A stretch of 64,000 nucleotides of DNA from Caccoplasma sp905210875 (GCA_963931635.1 OZ007034.1:558001-622000), one strand, 5' to 3'; positions 25,811 to 34,373 are shown, numbered from the stretch's first letter. Program-made: numbers and translations. The notes: generated from the sequence alone by a model not told the origin.

Positions 25811-26584
25811 TTAAATCAATACCAAACCGTTATGAACAAGGGCCAATGTAATGGAAAGCCCTACGGCAATACACATGACCAGCAGCAATGCTCCGACCAG
25901 ACGGGTCATACCCAACAAAATGTGACTCTCCACAATGTCGATGACACCATTGAGCAAAGGCACACCGGGTATGAGAAACAGTACACTCGTACCAATGGCC
26001 ACGTCGGGCGTGGCATCAAACAGTAATGCGACCGAAGCTATTGCCGACGATACAAACGCCGTGATAACGAATATGACATAGTGACTGATGTGATGCTTCT
26101 GCATAAAACTCTTCAACGTGAAACCAATGAGCGTAGCCACAAAAACGATGCCTATCGCCCCCCAGCTACCGCCGAAAAGTTGGCAGAATGCCCCGTTGGC
26201 ACAAGCCACCAGAAAGGTGAGCAGATAATGGTTGATACGAGGCGTGGCGACAATCTGTTTGTATCGACGTTCAATCTCATCGAGAGAGAGGTGATTGTCG
26301 TACGCCGCCCAACTGAGCGAACTCAACTCGGAATTCAGAAAAAAACTGATGGGATATCCTTTGACCGGCACAACATCGCTCACCACCTGTCCCGACTCCT
26401 TGTCGTGAATCGAGAAGATAATGGTCTTGTGCAACAGCGTCATTTGCGTGGTTACCCCCAACGCCTCACTGATGCGCAAGGTATTGCGCACCACCCGTGA
26501 TGTATGTACCCCCGACCCCATCAGCCTCACGGCATACTCGGTAACAAAATCGACGATACGATGAAAATCTTTTTCTCCCTTCAT
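25811..26584 (-). CDS. Threonine/serine exporter family, large subunit (ThrE/YjjP-like)
   Basis: The 257-residue protein has a soluble N-terminus (1-115) with the family motif GSGVHTSRVVRNTLRISEALG (about 23-43) and HDKESGQV, then five membrane helices (about 120-250) that include FLIPGVPLLNGVID, the counterpart of the PGxxL motif. It pairs with the small ThrE_2 gene just downstream. Inner-membrane exporter of small hydroxy-amino or dicarboxylic acids. The promoter on the minus strand near 26635-26664 would give a leader of about 45 nt. Confidence 0.85.
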   Translation of the reverse strand: MKGEKDFHRIVDFVTEYAVRLMGSGVHTSRVVRNTLRISEALGVTTQMTLLHKTIIFSIHDKESGQVVSDVVPVKGYPISFFLNSELSSLSWAAYDNHLSLDEIERRYKQIVATPRINHYLLTFLVACANGAFCQLFGGSWGAIGIVFVATLIGFTLKSFMQKHHISHYVIFVITAFVSSAIASVALLFDATPDVAIGTSVLFLIPGVPLLNGVIDIVESHILLGMTRLVGALLLVMCIAVGLSITLALVHNGLVLI

Positions 26585-26634
26585 ATAAAATCTTTTGAAA
26601 ACCTAATAAGGAGCTTCCTTCTGAAAAAACGGCG

Positions 26635-26664
26635 CAAAGGTAAGAATTTTACAACAAATGCAAA
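26635..26664 (-). promoter_or_regulatory. Promoter of the split ThrE-type exporter operon
   Basis: On the minus strand, TTTG (26661-26664) is followed after 18 bp by TACCTTTG (26635-26642), close to consensus. It lies immediately after the stop of the nucleotidyltransferase-like gene, so the exporter is an independent unit. Confidence 0.55.
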
Positions 26665-26685
26665 CGAAAATCAAGAGCCATTTTT

Positions 26686-27294
26686 TCAAGGCATCCACTC
26701 GACAACTCCGAGAAGCGGATGGTCGCAACGCCATTCAAGAAAATCTTCATACGTGCGTACCCCGCCCTCTATTACAGCCCGATAATACTCAATACCGGCC
26801 ACATGACAATCGTCGGGCGTCAGATATTTCAACAGCAAAACCGCACGACGCATCTCCTCGGTAAGCACTGCCGATATGCGGTCGGCCACCCGTTCAAAAT
26901 AACCGTCGTAACGGCTGCCGCGCAAAATGTGTATCATGTCGACCTGCCACTCTTCTCCACCGTCATCGACATAGCCTGCGTGCCATTCGATGCAATGCTC
27001 GTCCGTATCGATAAGGTTGCGATATTCGACATGGCGCACGACCCCGTTCTGCGCCAAATGCGCGACGGCACGGAAACTGTCCGACACCGACAACTCCGGC
27101 GAATAGATGTGCAGGTCGATGTCGCGATGTTTTGCCAACAGGCCCATACGCAACGAACCCACCACATGAGGCTCAGCTCCTATCGTAGCCCAAGCCTCAA
27201 AAAAACCGCCGGTTTTCAGAATCTGCCACGCCCGTTCAACACGAGCCGACGAAAGAGCCAACGCCGATTCAAGATTTCCCATGAGTCTCGTCAT
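26686..27294 (-). CDS. Nucleotidyltransferase-fold protein of unknown function
   Basis: The 202-residue cytosolic protein has the pattern GSLRMGLLAKHRDIDLHIY (about 46-64), in which a G-S..D-x-D arrangement resembles the metal-binding head of polymerase-beta-like nucleotidyltransferases. Further on it has WHAGYVDDGGEEWQVDMIHI with a possible third carboxylate (about 105-125). The C-terminus is helical. In related genomes this family is annotated inconsistently; I see no phosphoglycerate-mutase RHG motif. It overlaps the 3' end of the upstream DUF454 gene by 26 bp, so the two are translationally coupled. The ATG at 27282 is an alternative start. Confidence 0.5.
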   Translation of the reverse strand: MTRLMGNLESALALSSARVERAWQILKTGGFFEAWATIGAEPHVVGSLRMGLLAKHRDIDLHIYSPELSVSDSFRAVAHLAQNGVVRHVEYRNLIDTDEHCIEWHAGYVDDGGEEWQVDMIHILRGSRYDGYFERVADRISAVLTEEMRRAVLLLKYLTPDDCHVAGIEYYRAVIEGGVRTYEDFLEWRCDHPLLGVVEWMP

Positions 27295-27664
27295 TTTTAT
27301 TTTTACGCAATGTCTTATAACTCCATATGTGTATGGTTACCCCCACCGCTATCGCGGCCAGCAACAGGCGCAACCACAAAGCATCGACAACAGCCAGCAC
27401 ACAATAGCCGATTGTTGCCCATAAAAGAGCGGTCGAAACTATCTTTGCCCGTAAAGGTATGGCTTTATACTCCCTGAAATTACGAATATATACCCCCAAA
27501 TAGCGATTCCGCAACAACCAATCATACAGGCGATGCGAACTTTTGAAATAAAGCGCTGCAGCCAACAACAAAAAGGGTGTCGTGGGCAACAAGGGTATAA
27601 AAATACCGACAACGCCCAAAATCAACGACAACGTGCCGGCCACTATATAGAGATATCTCAACAT
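27269..27664 (-). CDS. DUF454 / YbaN-family inner-membrane protein
   Basis: The first ATG is at 27664; the frame can be extended one codon to a TTG at 27667, which is less likely. The 131-residue product has the YbaN signature GIFIPLLPTTPFLLLAAALYFKSS (about 21-44), RNRYLGVYIRNFRE and two C-terminal membrane helices (about 75-112). The family is of unknown function; E. coli ybaN sits next to apt and priC. Here it is the first gene of a coupled pair with the nucleotidyltransferase-fold gene. Confidence 0.8.
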   Translation of the reverse strand: MLRYLYIVAGTLSLILGVVGIFIPLLPTTPFLLLAAALYFKSSHRLYDWLLRNRYLGVYIRNFREYKAIPLRAKIVSTALLWATIGYCVLAVVDALWLRLLLAAIAVGVTIHIWSYKTLRKNKNDETHGKS

Positions 27665-27702
27665 CAAAAGAAACGCGAATACCCGCGGAAGAAGAAGAAT
27701 AA

Positions 27703-27746
27703 GAAAAAAGAAAAGGTTGTCTCACCACAAAAGAAAGACAACCTTT
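27703..27746 (-). terminator. Intrinsic terminator of the tRNA-Met gene
   Basis: An 11-bp stem (27712-27722 with 27736-27746) lies just past the tRNA 3' end on the minus strand and is followed by TTCTTTTTTC. Twenty-two bases including the right arm and T tract are identical to the terminator of the candidate small RNA near 17.58 kb. Confidence 0.8.
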
Positions 27747-27755
27747 GAAAGAAAG

Positions 27756-27829
27756 TAGCGGGGACGAGAATTGAACTCGTGACCTCCGGGTTATGAATCC
27801 GACGCTCTAACCAACTGAGCTACCCCGCC
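27756..27829 (-). tRNA. tRNA-Met (anticodon CAU)
   Basis: The 74-nt minus-strand gene folds into a full cloverleaf: acceptor GGCGGGG paired with CCCCGCT (terminal G-U), D stem GCTC/GAGC with AGTTGGTTA loop, anticodon loop TTCATAA, variable AGGTC, T stem ACGAG/CTCGT with TTCAATT loop, and discriminator A73. The anticodon stem has an A31-C39 mismatch. CCA is not encoded. The 1-72 pair is not the C-A mismatch of an initiator, so this is best read as elongator tRNA-Met; CAU could also belong to tRNA-Ile2 (lysidine), which is less likely. Confidence 0.93.
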
Positions 27830-28026
27830 ATCGACACCCGGGATAAAAGGCAACATACAACACGCCTTCTTCTCAAATGCGGGGCAAAGGTATAATCTTT
27901 TCTTGAATTGCAAAAATTTTATCGCATAAAAAATGTACAACATCAAAAAAAATAGAGAGAACCGAAGATTAACGATTTTTATAGAGTGTTTGACCACACG
28001 AAAAAAGATTTTCGTAAAGAATTCTC

Positions 28027-28034
28027 TATCTTTG
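28027..28034 (+). promoter_or_regulatory. -7 promoter element of the beta-barrel/DUF4861 pair
   Basis: TATCTTTG matches consensus and lies 24 bp before the ATG at 28059, leaving a leader of about 18 nt. It shows that the frame opening at 27933 is not the real start. Confidence 0.5.
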
Positions 28035-28058
28035 TATAATAAATCAAAAACATTTCCT

Positions 28059-28727
28059 ATGAAAAAGTCCGCAAAAACCATCTGTTTATTACTGATACTC
28101 CTCGGCTTGACTGTGCCCACCCGAGCCATAGACTTCAACTGGGGTATCAAAGGCGGTATCAATCTCTCGGGAAGCTCTTACAAAGGGTTGGCCGAAAACA
28201 TCAAATACGACAACGACTGTGGATTCTTCGTCGGTCCCATGGCCGAAATAAGTTTTCCCCTGGGACTTTCCATCGACGGCTCCTTGCTCTACCTCCAACG
28301 TCGCACCCACTTCACCAATACCGAGAACTATGCCGTAACCAACTATTTCAGGCATTCACTCGACATTCCTCTTTACCTGAAATTTACCTTCAACCCTATT
28401 AAAATCATCGGCCTTTATGCCGGCGTAGGACCCTCATTCACCTTCGACATCAAAAACGACAATCTTACCAACAAACTCTACGACATCATCGGTAAAGAAA
28501 ATACCCAACCGGCCGGCGCCCGTCTCATCAACAACGAAAGCACCGTAGGGCTGAACTTCATGGCCGGAGTCGTACTCTTCAAGCACCTGCGCGCCGCCAT
28601 CAACTATCGTCTGCCCATCGGGAACTCGGTGCGCGAAACGTTCACCGAAGGGTGGAACGACATTCTGTCCAACAACTTTTCAAGCAAAAGCAACATGTGG
28701 CAACTGGTATTCAGCGTCACCTTCTAA
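28059..28727 (+). CDS. Outer-membrane beta-barrel protein (porin-family, PorT-like)
   Basis: From the ATG at 28059 the product is 222 residues: signal peptide MKKSAKTICLLLILLGLTVPTRA, then alternating strands of an eight-stranded barrel opening with FNWGIKGGINLSG (about 26-38) and closing with NMWQLVFSVTF, ending in the C-terminal aromatic typical of Omp85-inserted barrels. It belongs to the 'outer membrane beta-barrel' group (OMP_b-brl) of Bacteroidetes; function is not deducible. A DUF4861 gene follows after 28 bp and may share the transcript. Confidence 0.8.
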   Translation: MKKSAKTICLLLILLGLTVPTRAIDFNWGIKGGINLSGSSYKGLAENIKYDNDCGFFVGPMAEISFPLGLSIDGSLLYLQRRTHFTNTENYAVTNYFRHSLDIPLYLKFTFNPIKIIGLYAGVGPSFTFDIKNDNLTNKLYDIIGKENTQPAGARLINNESTVGLNFMAGVVLFKHLRAAINYRLPIGNSVRETFTEGWNDILSNNFSSKSNMWQLVFSVTF

Positions 28728-28755
28728 AAAACATCAATCATAAAAAAACTTATCC

Positions 28756-29997
28756 ATGAAACGATTCTGTCAACTTACATTGTGCCTGGTCGTTCTCTGC
28801 ATCGGCACTCAACTGTCGGCACAAGAAAAAACCTTCTACATAGATATTGAAAATCCTTGGGGACAAGAGAAAACCGACTATCCCGTTGTGGTAAAAACCA
28901 ACGAACTGAAATGCAACTTTCCCATCGTCTCGGCAACTGTCTATGAGGGAGAACAGGAAATTGCCTCACAGACCGACGACCTCGACCGCGACGGCGTAGG
29001 TGACGAAATAGCCTTCCTCATAAATATGCCGGCCCGCACCACCAAGCAACTGCGACTCGTCGTCTCGAGCCAAGAAGCTGCACCCGACCGCTATCCGGCC
29101 CGTGTATATGCCGACATGAAAATCTACGACAAAAGCAACAAACGCAACAAGCACCCCAAAATCAACTCGCTGAGCGTACCCGGCACCTCAAAGGTCTACA
29201 GCAACCTCTACCACCACGGGCCCGCCTTCGAATCGGAACTGGTTGCCTACCGCATCTACTTCGACCAGAAACAGACCATCGATATCTACGGCAAATTCAA
29301 CAAAGGCTTTGAAGTCGAAGCCAGCGGCTGGTACCCCGACGACAAACAGCTGGCGCAGGGATTCGGCGATGACGTACTCCTGGTAAGCGGCAGCTGCGGT
29401 GTCGGAGCCCTCAAAGGCTGGGACGCCAAGAAACAGAAAGCCGTGCACATAGAGCCCGTATCCGAACGCACCGCCACAATTCTGGCCTACGGCCCCGTGC
29501 GTACCATCTGTCAGATGGCCGTGCGCGGCTGGAAATATGGCGACAGCCGTCTCAACATGACCTGCCGATACACGCTCTACGGAGGACATCGCGATGCCCA
29601 AGTCGATGTCATCTTTGACAAACCGCTCGGCGACGAAATCTTCTGCACCGGTGTACAAAACATCAAAGGCTCCCAATCGTTCAGCGACCACGAAGGTCTC
29701 GTAGGCTGCTGGGGCACACACTGGCCCGTAAACGACACCATAAAATATGCCAAGGAGACGGTAGGTCTGGGCACTTACCTTCCGCAGAAATACATCGTCA
29801 GCGAAATCAACGACAAGGTCAATTACCTCTATCAGGTACATGCGCCCAAACAAGAATGCATGACCTACTATATCACCTTCACTTCGATGAAAGAAACCTT
29901 CGGATACAAAACCCCCGAAGCATGGTTTGAGCACCTGCAAAACTGGAAACAAGACTTGGACCAGCCCTGCACAATAAAAATCAAAAAGAAAAAATAA
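28756..29997 (+). CDS. DUF4861 domain secreted protein
   Basis: The 413-residue protein has a signal peptide ending at S-A-Q (about 23) and then the DUF4861 family pattern: ENPWGQEKTDYPVVV (about 32-46), QTDDLDRDGVGDEIAFL (about 75-91), VYADMKIYD, SNLYHHGPAFESELVAYRIYFD (about 149-170) and WGTHWPVNDTIKYAKE. The family occurs in Bacteroidetes pectin and rhamnogalacturonan loci and resembles hydrolases or lyases with mixed beta-sandwich folds, but its activity is not established as far as I know. It may complement the acetylesterase at 22 kb. Terminator follows. Confidence 0.8.
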   Translation: MKRFCQLTLCLVVLCIGTQLSAQEKTFYIDIENPWGQEKTDYPVVVKTNELKCNFPIVSATVYEGEQEIASQTDDLDRDGVGDEIAFLINMPARTTKQLRLVVSSQEAAPDRYPARVYADMKIYDKSNKRNKHPKINSLSVPGTSKVYSNLYHHGPAFESELVAYRIYFDQKQTIDIYGKFNKGFEVEASGWYPDDKQLAQGFGDDVLLVSGSCGVGALKGWDAKKQKAVHIEPVSERTATILAYGPVRTICQMAVRGWKYGDSRLNMTCRYTLYGGHRDAQVDVIFDKPLGDEIFCTGVQNIKGSQSFSDHEGLVGCWGTHWPVNDTIKYAKETVGLGTYLPQKYIVSEINDKVNYLYQVHAPKQECMTYYITFTSMKETFGYKTPEAWFEHLQNWKQDLDQPCTIKIKKKK

Positions 29998-30019
29998 GCA
30001 GCATACCGTATAAGATAAG

Positions 30020-30053
30020 AAAACGGGAGCCCTTTTAGGGGTTCCCGTTTTTC
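30020..30053 (+). terminator. Intrinsic terminator after the DUF4861 gene
   Basis: An AAAACGGGA...TCCCGTTTT stem with an inner GCCC/GGGG extension is followed by a T tract. It is convergent with, and may also serve, the inositol-monophosphatase gene. Confidence 0.8.
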
Positions 30054-30073
30054 ATAATCAGACAAAAAGACAA

Positions 30074-30910
30074 TCAAAGACAATCGTGTACTCCGGCCAG
30101 TACCTCGGCATGCAACCGTGGCGTCGCAGCCACCACATCATAATGGTTTACCTCAGGCACATCGCCGCGCCGCATTACGTCGAGCCAGGAGAAGTTTGCA
30201 AAATCGGTAATCACCCCACCCGCTTCATGCAAAATAAGCATGGCAGCCGCAACGTCCCATACATGCAAAGAGGGTTCGATGTAAGCATCGCACCGACCTG
30301 CCGCCACATCGCAAATATCCATAGCCGCCGAACCGGCAATGCGCACAGCACCTACACGACCATAAAAACGCGACAGCAAAGCAGCCGATAACCGGCCATA
30401 CTTGACAGCATCATAGGGCAGCCCCAAATGAAGATAGGCGGCGCTTATCGAGTCGGCCGATGAAACAACAAGTCGGGTTCCATTGAGATAAGCCCCACCA
30501 CCTTTCCAGGCATAAAAGCACTCATCACTGGAAGGAGCGTAGACCACTCCCACAAGCAATCCGGCCTCCCTGCCATATAACGCCACACTCACAACATAAG
30601 GAGCATGAGCGTGCAGATAGTTGGTTGTACCATCAAGAGGATCTATAATCCACACGTACGGCTCTCCGGCATAGGCAGCCGTAGCCTCTTCGGTAATGAA
30701 ACCCGCCGTCGGCAAAAGCGTAGAAAGCAGTGCCACCAAACGGCGTTCGGACTCTCGGTCGACATAGGAAACATAATCATGAAGGTTTTTCTCTTCAATA
30801 CGGGAAGGGTCAAAAACCGACCGCTCCTGGTATATAAACCGCCCTACCGGGCGAACCGACTCAACCACCTTTTGAGTCAAGTCGGAAAGCATATCGGCAT
30901 CGTTATTCAT
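30074..30910 (-). CDS. Inositol monophosphatase family protein
   Basis: The 278-residue cytosolic protein has the lithium-sensitive phosphatase motifs: EE at 74-75 in GFITEEA, IIDPLDGTTNYLH (88-100, metal ligands Asp90 and Asp93), and WDVAAAMLILHEAGG near 214. The family removes phosphate from inositol 1-phosphate or from related substrates such as fructose 1,6-bisphosphate and PAP (SuhB, FBPase IV, CysQ); the sequence does not separate these. TACTTTTG on the minus strand at 30932-30939 is a plausible -7 element 22 bp before the ATG. Monocistronic. Confidence 0.87.
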   Translation of the reverse strand: MNNDADMLSDLTQKVVESVRPVGRFIYQERSVFDPSRIEEKNLHDYVSYVDRESERRLVALLSTLLPTAGFITEEATAAYAGEPYVWIIDPLDGTTNYLHAHAPYVVSVALYGREAGLLVGVVYAPSSDECFYAWKGGGAYLNGTRLVVSSADSISAAYLHLGLPYDAVKYGRLSAALLSRFYGRVGAVRIAGSAAMDICDVAAGRCDAYIEPSLHVWDVAAAMLILHEAGGVITDFANFSWLDVMRRGDVPEVNHYDVVAATPRLHAEVLAGVHDCL

Positions 30911-30931
30911 AATATATCTTTTTTACCAAAA

Positions 30932-31335
30932 CAAAAGTAATAAAAAACTCTTTTGATGTAAAAAAATGAGGCGATTCTTGAAAAACAAATAAGTGTAATA
31001 AAAGGCTCACGTTTTTCTCCGAAATCACAGTTTGGCGCCAACTTTTTTTATCCGTTGTTTTTTCTTTTGAAAAAGATGTTCTATATTTGAGCCGTGTTTT
31101 CAACATAAAAAAGCGGAGCAGAAAATATCAGAAAGATATCTAAGCCATGTAACACAATCATGCATAAAGAGTTGACTACATAAATTACGGCACCGAAAAA
31201 TTTGTACTTCCACCCGAAAGGGAGGCTACAAGTCGTGTCCAAAAAATGCCCATAAAAGGAAAAAGACTATCAAGCGACAAAAACAAACATAAAACTTCAC
31301 AAAAACTGTAAACCAATTAAAAAGACTCTTTTATT
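30932..31335. promoter_or_regulatory. Divergent intergenic region with long exbB leader
   Basis: CAAAAGTA at 30932-30939 is the minus-strand -7 element of the phosphatase. TATATTTG at 31082-31089 is the only good forward -7 element, implying a leader of about 240 nt ahead of exbB. Within the leader, CCACCC-GAAA-GGGAGG (about 31211-31226) can fold into a stem capped by a GNRA-like tetraloop with flanking GTA/TAC pairs. No open frame of note is seen. Confidence 0.45.
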
Positions 31336-32172
31336 ATGGAGACAAAACAACCCAAAGCAAAAAAAGCCAAGAAAGAATCAAAAGGATTCCGTGGTATTGA
31401 ATCTGCATTCCTCGTAATCGTGGTATGCTTCATCATCGCTGTGTGCATCTACGTATTCGTTCTCGGAGACGTAAACAACTTCACCGACGCAACCAAAGCC
31501 GAACCCAAACCCGGAAACTTGCTGGGAACCATCTACAAGGGTGGTATTATCGTGCCTGTGCTGCAAACCCTCTTGCTCACCGTTTTGGTACTGAGTATCG
31601 AACGTGCATTCGCCATCATGACCGCCAAAGGTACCGGCAGCCTTACCAAATTTGTCATCAATGTAAAGAATGCCTTGGCTGCCAATGACTTGGCAAAAGC
31701 CCAAGAACTTTGCGACAAACAAAAAGGTTCTGTAGGTAGCGTAGTAACTTCTGCCCTGAAAAAATACGCTGAGATGGAGAACAACACCGAATTGACCAAA
31801 GAACAGAAACTGGCCAGCATCCAGAAAGAAGTAGAAGAGGCTACCGCACTCGAACTCCCGACCCTGGAAATGAACCTTGCGGTTATCGCCACCATGACAA
31901 CCCTCGGTACTCTTGTCGGACTTCTCGGTACTGTGCTCGGTATGATTCGTTCATTCGCCGCTCTTGCCACCGCCACTGGTGCTCCCGACTCGGTAGCCCT
32001 TTCGACTGGTATTTCCGAGGCCCTTGTAAACACCGCCTTCGGTATCGCCACCGGTGCCTGCGCTGTAATCTCCTACAACTTCTTCACCAGCAAAATCGAC
32101 AAAATCACCTACGCCATCGACGAAGTAGGCTTCTCAATCGTACAATCTTACGCCGCTAACCACAGCAAGTAA
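31336..32172 (+). CDS. exbB: ExbB/TolQ/MotA-family proton channel subunit
   Basis: The 278-residue inner-membrane protein has a basic N-terminus (METKQPKAKKAKK), an extra first helix (about 26-47), a periplasmic segment, then the MotA/TolQ/ExbB core: helix at about 73-95, a cytoplasmic domain 100-170, and two long helices with MNLAVIATMTTLGTLVGLLGTVLGMI (about 179-204) and VNTAFGIATGACAVISYNFF (about 236-255). With ExbD it converts proton motive force into TonB motion. It leads the exbB-exbD-exbD-tonB operon, which can energise the SusC transporters. Confidence 0.92.
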   Translation: METKQPKAKKAKKESKGFRGIESAFLVIVVCFIIAVCIYVFVLGDVNNFTDATKAEPKPGNLLGTIYKGGIIVPVLQTLLLTVLVLSIERAFAIMTAKGTGSLTKFVINVKNALAANDLAKAQELCDKQKGSVGSVVTSALKKYAEMENNTELTKEQKLASIQKEVEEATALELPTLEMNLAVIATMTTLGTLVGLLGTVLGMIRSFAALATATGAPDSVALSTGISEALVNTAFGIATGACAVISYNFFTSKIDKITYAIDEVGFSIVQSYAANHSK

Positions 32173-32194
32173 TTAACTCCGAAACTGTACGATT

Positions 32195-32815
32195 ATGCCA
32201 AAAGTAAAAGTAAAAAGGAAGAGTACCGCCATCGACATGACCGCGATGAGCGACGTAACTGTGCTTCTGCTTACTTTCTTCATGCTGACATCGACTTTCG
32301 TAGAGCCCGAGCCCGTACAAATTGCCGTGCCGTCTTCGGTTTCAGAAATAAAAATTCCCGAAACCAACGTACTGCAAATATTGGTAGAATCTAACGGACG
32401 CATTTTTATGGGAACCGACCCGGGTATGCGAGTACCGATGCTGCAAGAAGTAGCAGCCGAATACGGTTACGAATTTACCGACCAAGAATTGGCCAACTTC
32501 CAAGCCTCTGATTACTTCGGCGTACCTATCGCACAAATGAAATCGTTGCTCGACCTGCCCTTTGACAAACAGACAGAGGTTATGGTTAAACAGGGAACCG
32601 GTATCCCCATCGATACCACCGCCAACCCCTCCAACGAATTCAAGGCATGGGTAAAAGCCGCTCGTAAAACCAATCGTGACATGCGTATCGCCATCAAAGC
32701 CGCACAGAACACCCCTTACTCCGAAATCCACAAAGTAATGTCGTCTCTGCAAGACTTGCGCGAGAACCGCTACAACCTGATCACCACGCTGAAAAGTGTC
32801 TCCGGCGATTTTTAA
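32195..32815 (+). CDS. exbD: ExbD/TolR-family subunit, first copy
   Basis: The 206-residue protein has a basic N-terminus, one membrane helix (about 14-38) that includes the proton-carrying aspartate in AIDMTAMSDVTVLLLTFFML, and a periplasmic domain longer than in E. coli ExbD (141 residues), ending in the TolR-like DLRENRYNLITTLK segment. It lies 22 bp after exbB and 23 bp before a second exbD. Two unequal ExbD copies are standard in Bacteroidetes Ton systems, where a heteromeric stator is likely. Confidence 0.9.
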   Translation: MPKVKVKRKSTAIDMTAMSDVTVLLLTFFMLTSTFVEPEPVQIAVPSSVSEIKIPETNVLQILVESNGRIFMGTDPGMRVPMLQEVAAEYGYEFTDQELANFQASDYFGVPIAQMKSLLDLPFDKQTEVMVKQGTGIPIDTTANPSNEFKAWVKAARKTNRDMRIAIKAAQNTPYSEIHKVMSSLQDLRENRYNLITTLKSVSGDF

Positions 32816-32838
32816 TAACTGTTAGAATCTAAGAAATT

Positions 32839-33507
32839 ATGGCAGAAGTAGAACAAAAAGACTCCGGCGGCAAGAAGAAAGGGAAACAGAAAAAAATGAA
32901 CATCCGTGTCGACTTTACCCCTATGGTCGACATGAACATGTTGCTCTTGACTTTCTTTATGCTCTGTACCTCTATGAGCAAACCTCAGACGATGGAAATC
33001 AGTATGCCGTCAAACGATAAAACACTGACAGAGCAAGAACGAGACAAAGTAGCCGCATCACGTGCTATCACCCTTATTCTCGGAAGCGACGACCGCGTAT
33101 ACTACTACTCGGGTGAGCCCAACTACGAAGACTGGACCTCGTTGCAAGAAACCACCTACAAAGACGACGGTCTGAGAGCCATGCTCCTCTACCGTAACCA
33201 GGAAGTGGTATCGCAAATCAGAGAGCTGAAAAAAGAGAAGATAGCTACCAAAATGTCCGACGAAGAGTACGACAAAAGAGCCGCTGAAATCAAAGACTCC
33301 AAAACCGCACCTATCGTCATTATTAAGGCTACCGACGATTCTACCTACAAAAACCTCATCGATGCACTGGACGAAATGCACATTTGCAGCATCAACCGCT
33401 ATGCAATTGTCGACATTGCCGAAGGTGACGAATGGTTGGTAGAAAACTACGAGAAGAAAGGTGAACTCACCAATCAAATCGACCGCGAACAAATGCAACA
33501 GCAATAA
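32839..33507 (+). CDS. ExbD/TolR-family subunit, second copy
   Basis: The 222-residue protein begins with a Lys-rich stretch, then VDFTPMVDMNMLLLTFFMLCTSM (about 25-47), the membrane helix with its essential aspartate. The periplasmic part has an inserted charged segment (about 120-165) and ends IDALDEMHICSINRYAIVDI (about 174-193), the TolR/ExbD fold core. It diverges strongly from the first copy outside the helix, which suggests a distinct stator role. 22 bp precede tonB. Confidence 0.88.
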   Translation: MAEVEQKDSGGKKKGKQKKMNIRVDFTPMVDMNMLLLTFFMLCTSMSKPQTMEISMPSNDKTLTEQERDKVAASRAITLILGSDDRVYYYSGEPNYEDWTSLQETTYKDDGLRAMLLYRNQEVVSQIRELKKEKIATKMSDEEYDKRAAEIKDSKTAPIVIIKATDDSTYKNLIDALDEMHICSINRYAIVDIAEGDEWLVENYEKKGELTNQIDREQMQQQ

Positions 33508-33529
33508 TTCACATTAATATCGAACGAAA

Positions 33530-34354
33530 ATGGCAAAAATAGATTTAATTTCGAAAGATTGGTGTGAATTGATCTTCAAAGACCGCAACAAAGCGTATGG
33601 CGCATATGATATGCGTCTCGACACCCCGAAGCGACACAACATCGCTACCCTCATAGTGATTGTTGCCGTCATTCTGGTTATCACGCTCCCGATGTTGATT
33701 AAGTTCATCGCACCAGAAAGAGAAAACAAAATTGTTGTAAACGAAGTTACCACACTGGCCAAACTGCCCGAAGCCGAAATCAAACGTAACGAAGAGTTGC
33801 GTCCCATGATGAAGCCGACGACACCTCCGCCTCCCTTGAAAAGTACTATCAAATTTACCGCGCCCGTCATCAAGAAAGACGAAGAGGTAGGTGAAGAAGA
33901 CGAAATCAAGTCGCAGGACGAACTGGCCGCTCGTGGAAACGTAGCCATCTCTATCGCCGACGTAAAAGGTAACGACGAAATCGACGGACAAGATATTGCC
34001 GACTTTAAAGATTTCGTTGCCCCCGAAGTTGAAGAAGAAGAGGTCTACATCATTGTAGAACAGATGCCCGGATTCCCCGGTGGAGAAGAGGCCCTGATGA
34101 AATACATCAGAGACCACATGGAATATCCCGCCATGGCCATTGAAAGAGGCATTGAAGGCCGCGTTACCGTGCGCTTCGTTGTAAACAAGGAAGGTTATGT
34201 ACAAGACGTAACGGTAATCCGTGGCGTACACGAGCTGCTCGACCGCGAAGCCGTACGCGTGATACAAAGCCTGCCTCGCTGGAACCCCGGTAAACAAAAC
34301 GGTGTAGCCGTAGCCGTTTACTACAACGTTCCCGTGAACTTCACTTTGCAATAA
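33530..34354 (+). CDS. tonB: Energy transducer TonB
   Basis: The 274-residue protein has a cytosolic N-terminus, one membrane anchor (about 37-58), a spacer with proline run KPTTPPPPLK and alternating acidic segments, and the C-terminal TonB domain (about 190-274): YPAMAIERGIEGRVTVRFVVNKEGYVQDV and LPRWNPGKQNG, ending VPVNFTL. TonB spans the periplasm to pull open TonB-dependent transporters. The N-terminus KDWCELIFKDRNKAYGAYDMR (about 7-27) is typical of Bacteroidetes TonB. Last gene of the Ton operon; a terminator follows. Confidence 0.93.
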   Translation: MAKIDLISKDWCELIFKDRNKAYGAYDMRLDTPKRHNIATLIVIVAVILVITLPMLIKFIAPERENKIVVNEVTTLAKLPEAEIKRNEELRPMMKPTTPPPPLKSTIKFTAPVIKKDEEVGEEDEIKSQDELAARGNVAISIADVKGNDEIDGQDIADFKDFVAPEVEEEEVYIIVEQMPGFPGGEEALMKYIRDHMEYPAMAIERGIEGRVTVRFVVNKEGYVQDVTVIRGVHELLDREAVRVIQSLPRWNPGKQNGVAVAVYYNVPVNFTLQ

Positions 34355-34373
34355 TTCACACACTCCATGAACC

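Noticed and set aside
26686..27294. Annotation as phosphoglycerate mutase
   Set aside because: No RHG phosphohistidine motif; the visible pattern is that of a nucleotidyltransferase head.
27756..27829. Initiator tRNA-fMet
   Set aside because: The 1-72 position is a G-U pair rather than the C-A mismatch of initiators, and the anticodon stem lacks the three G-C pairs.
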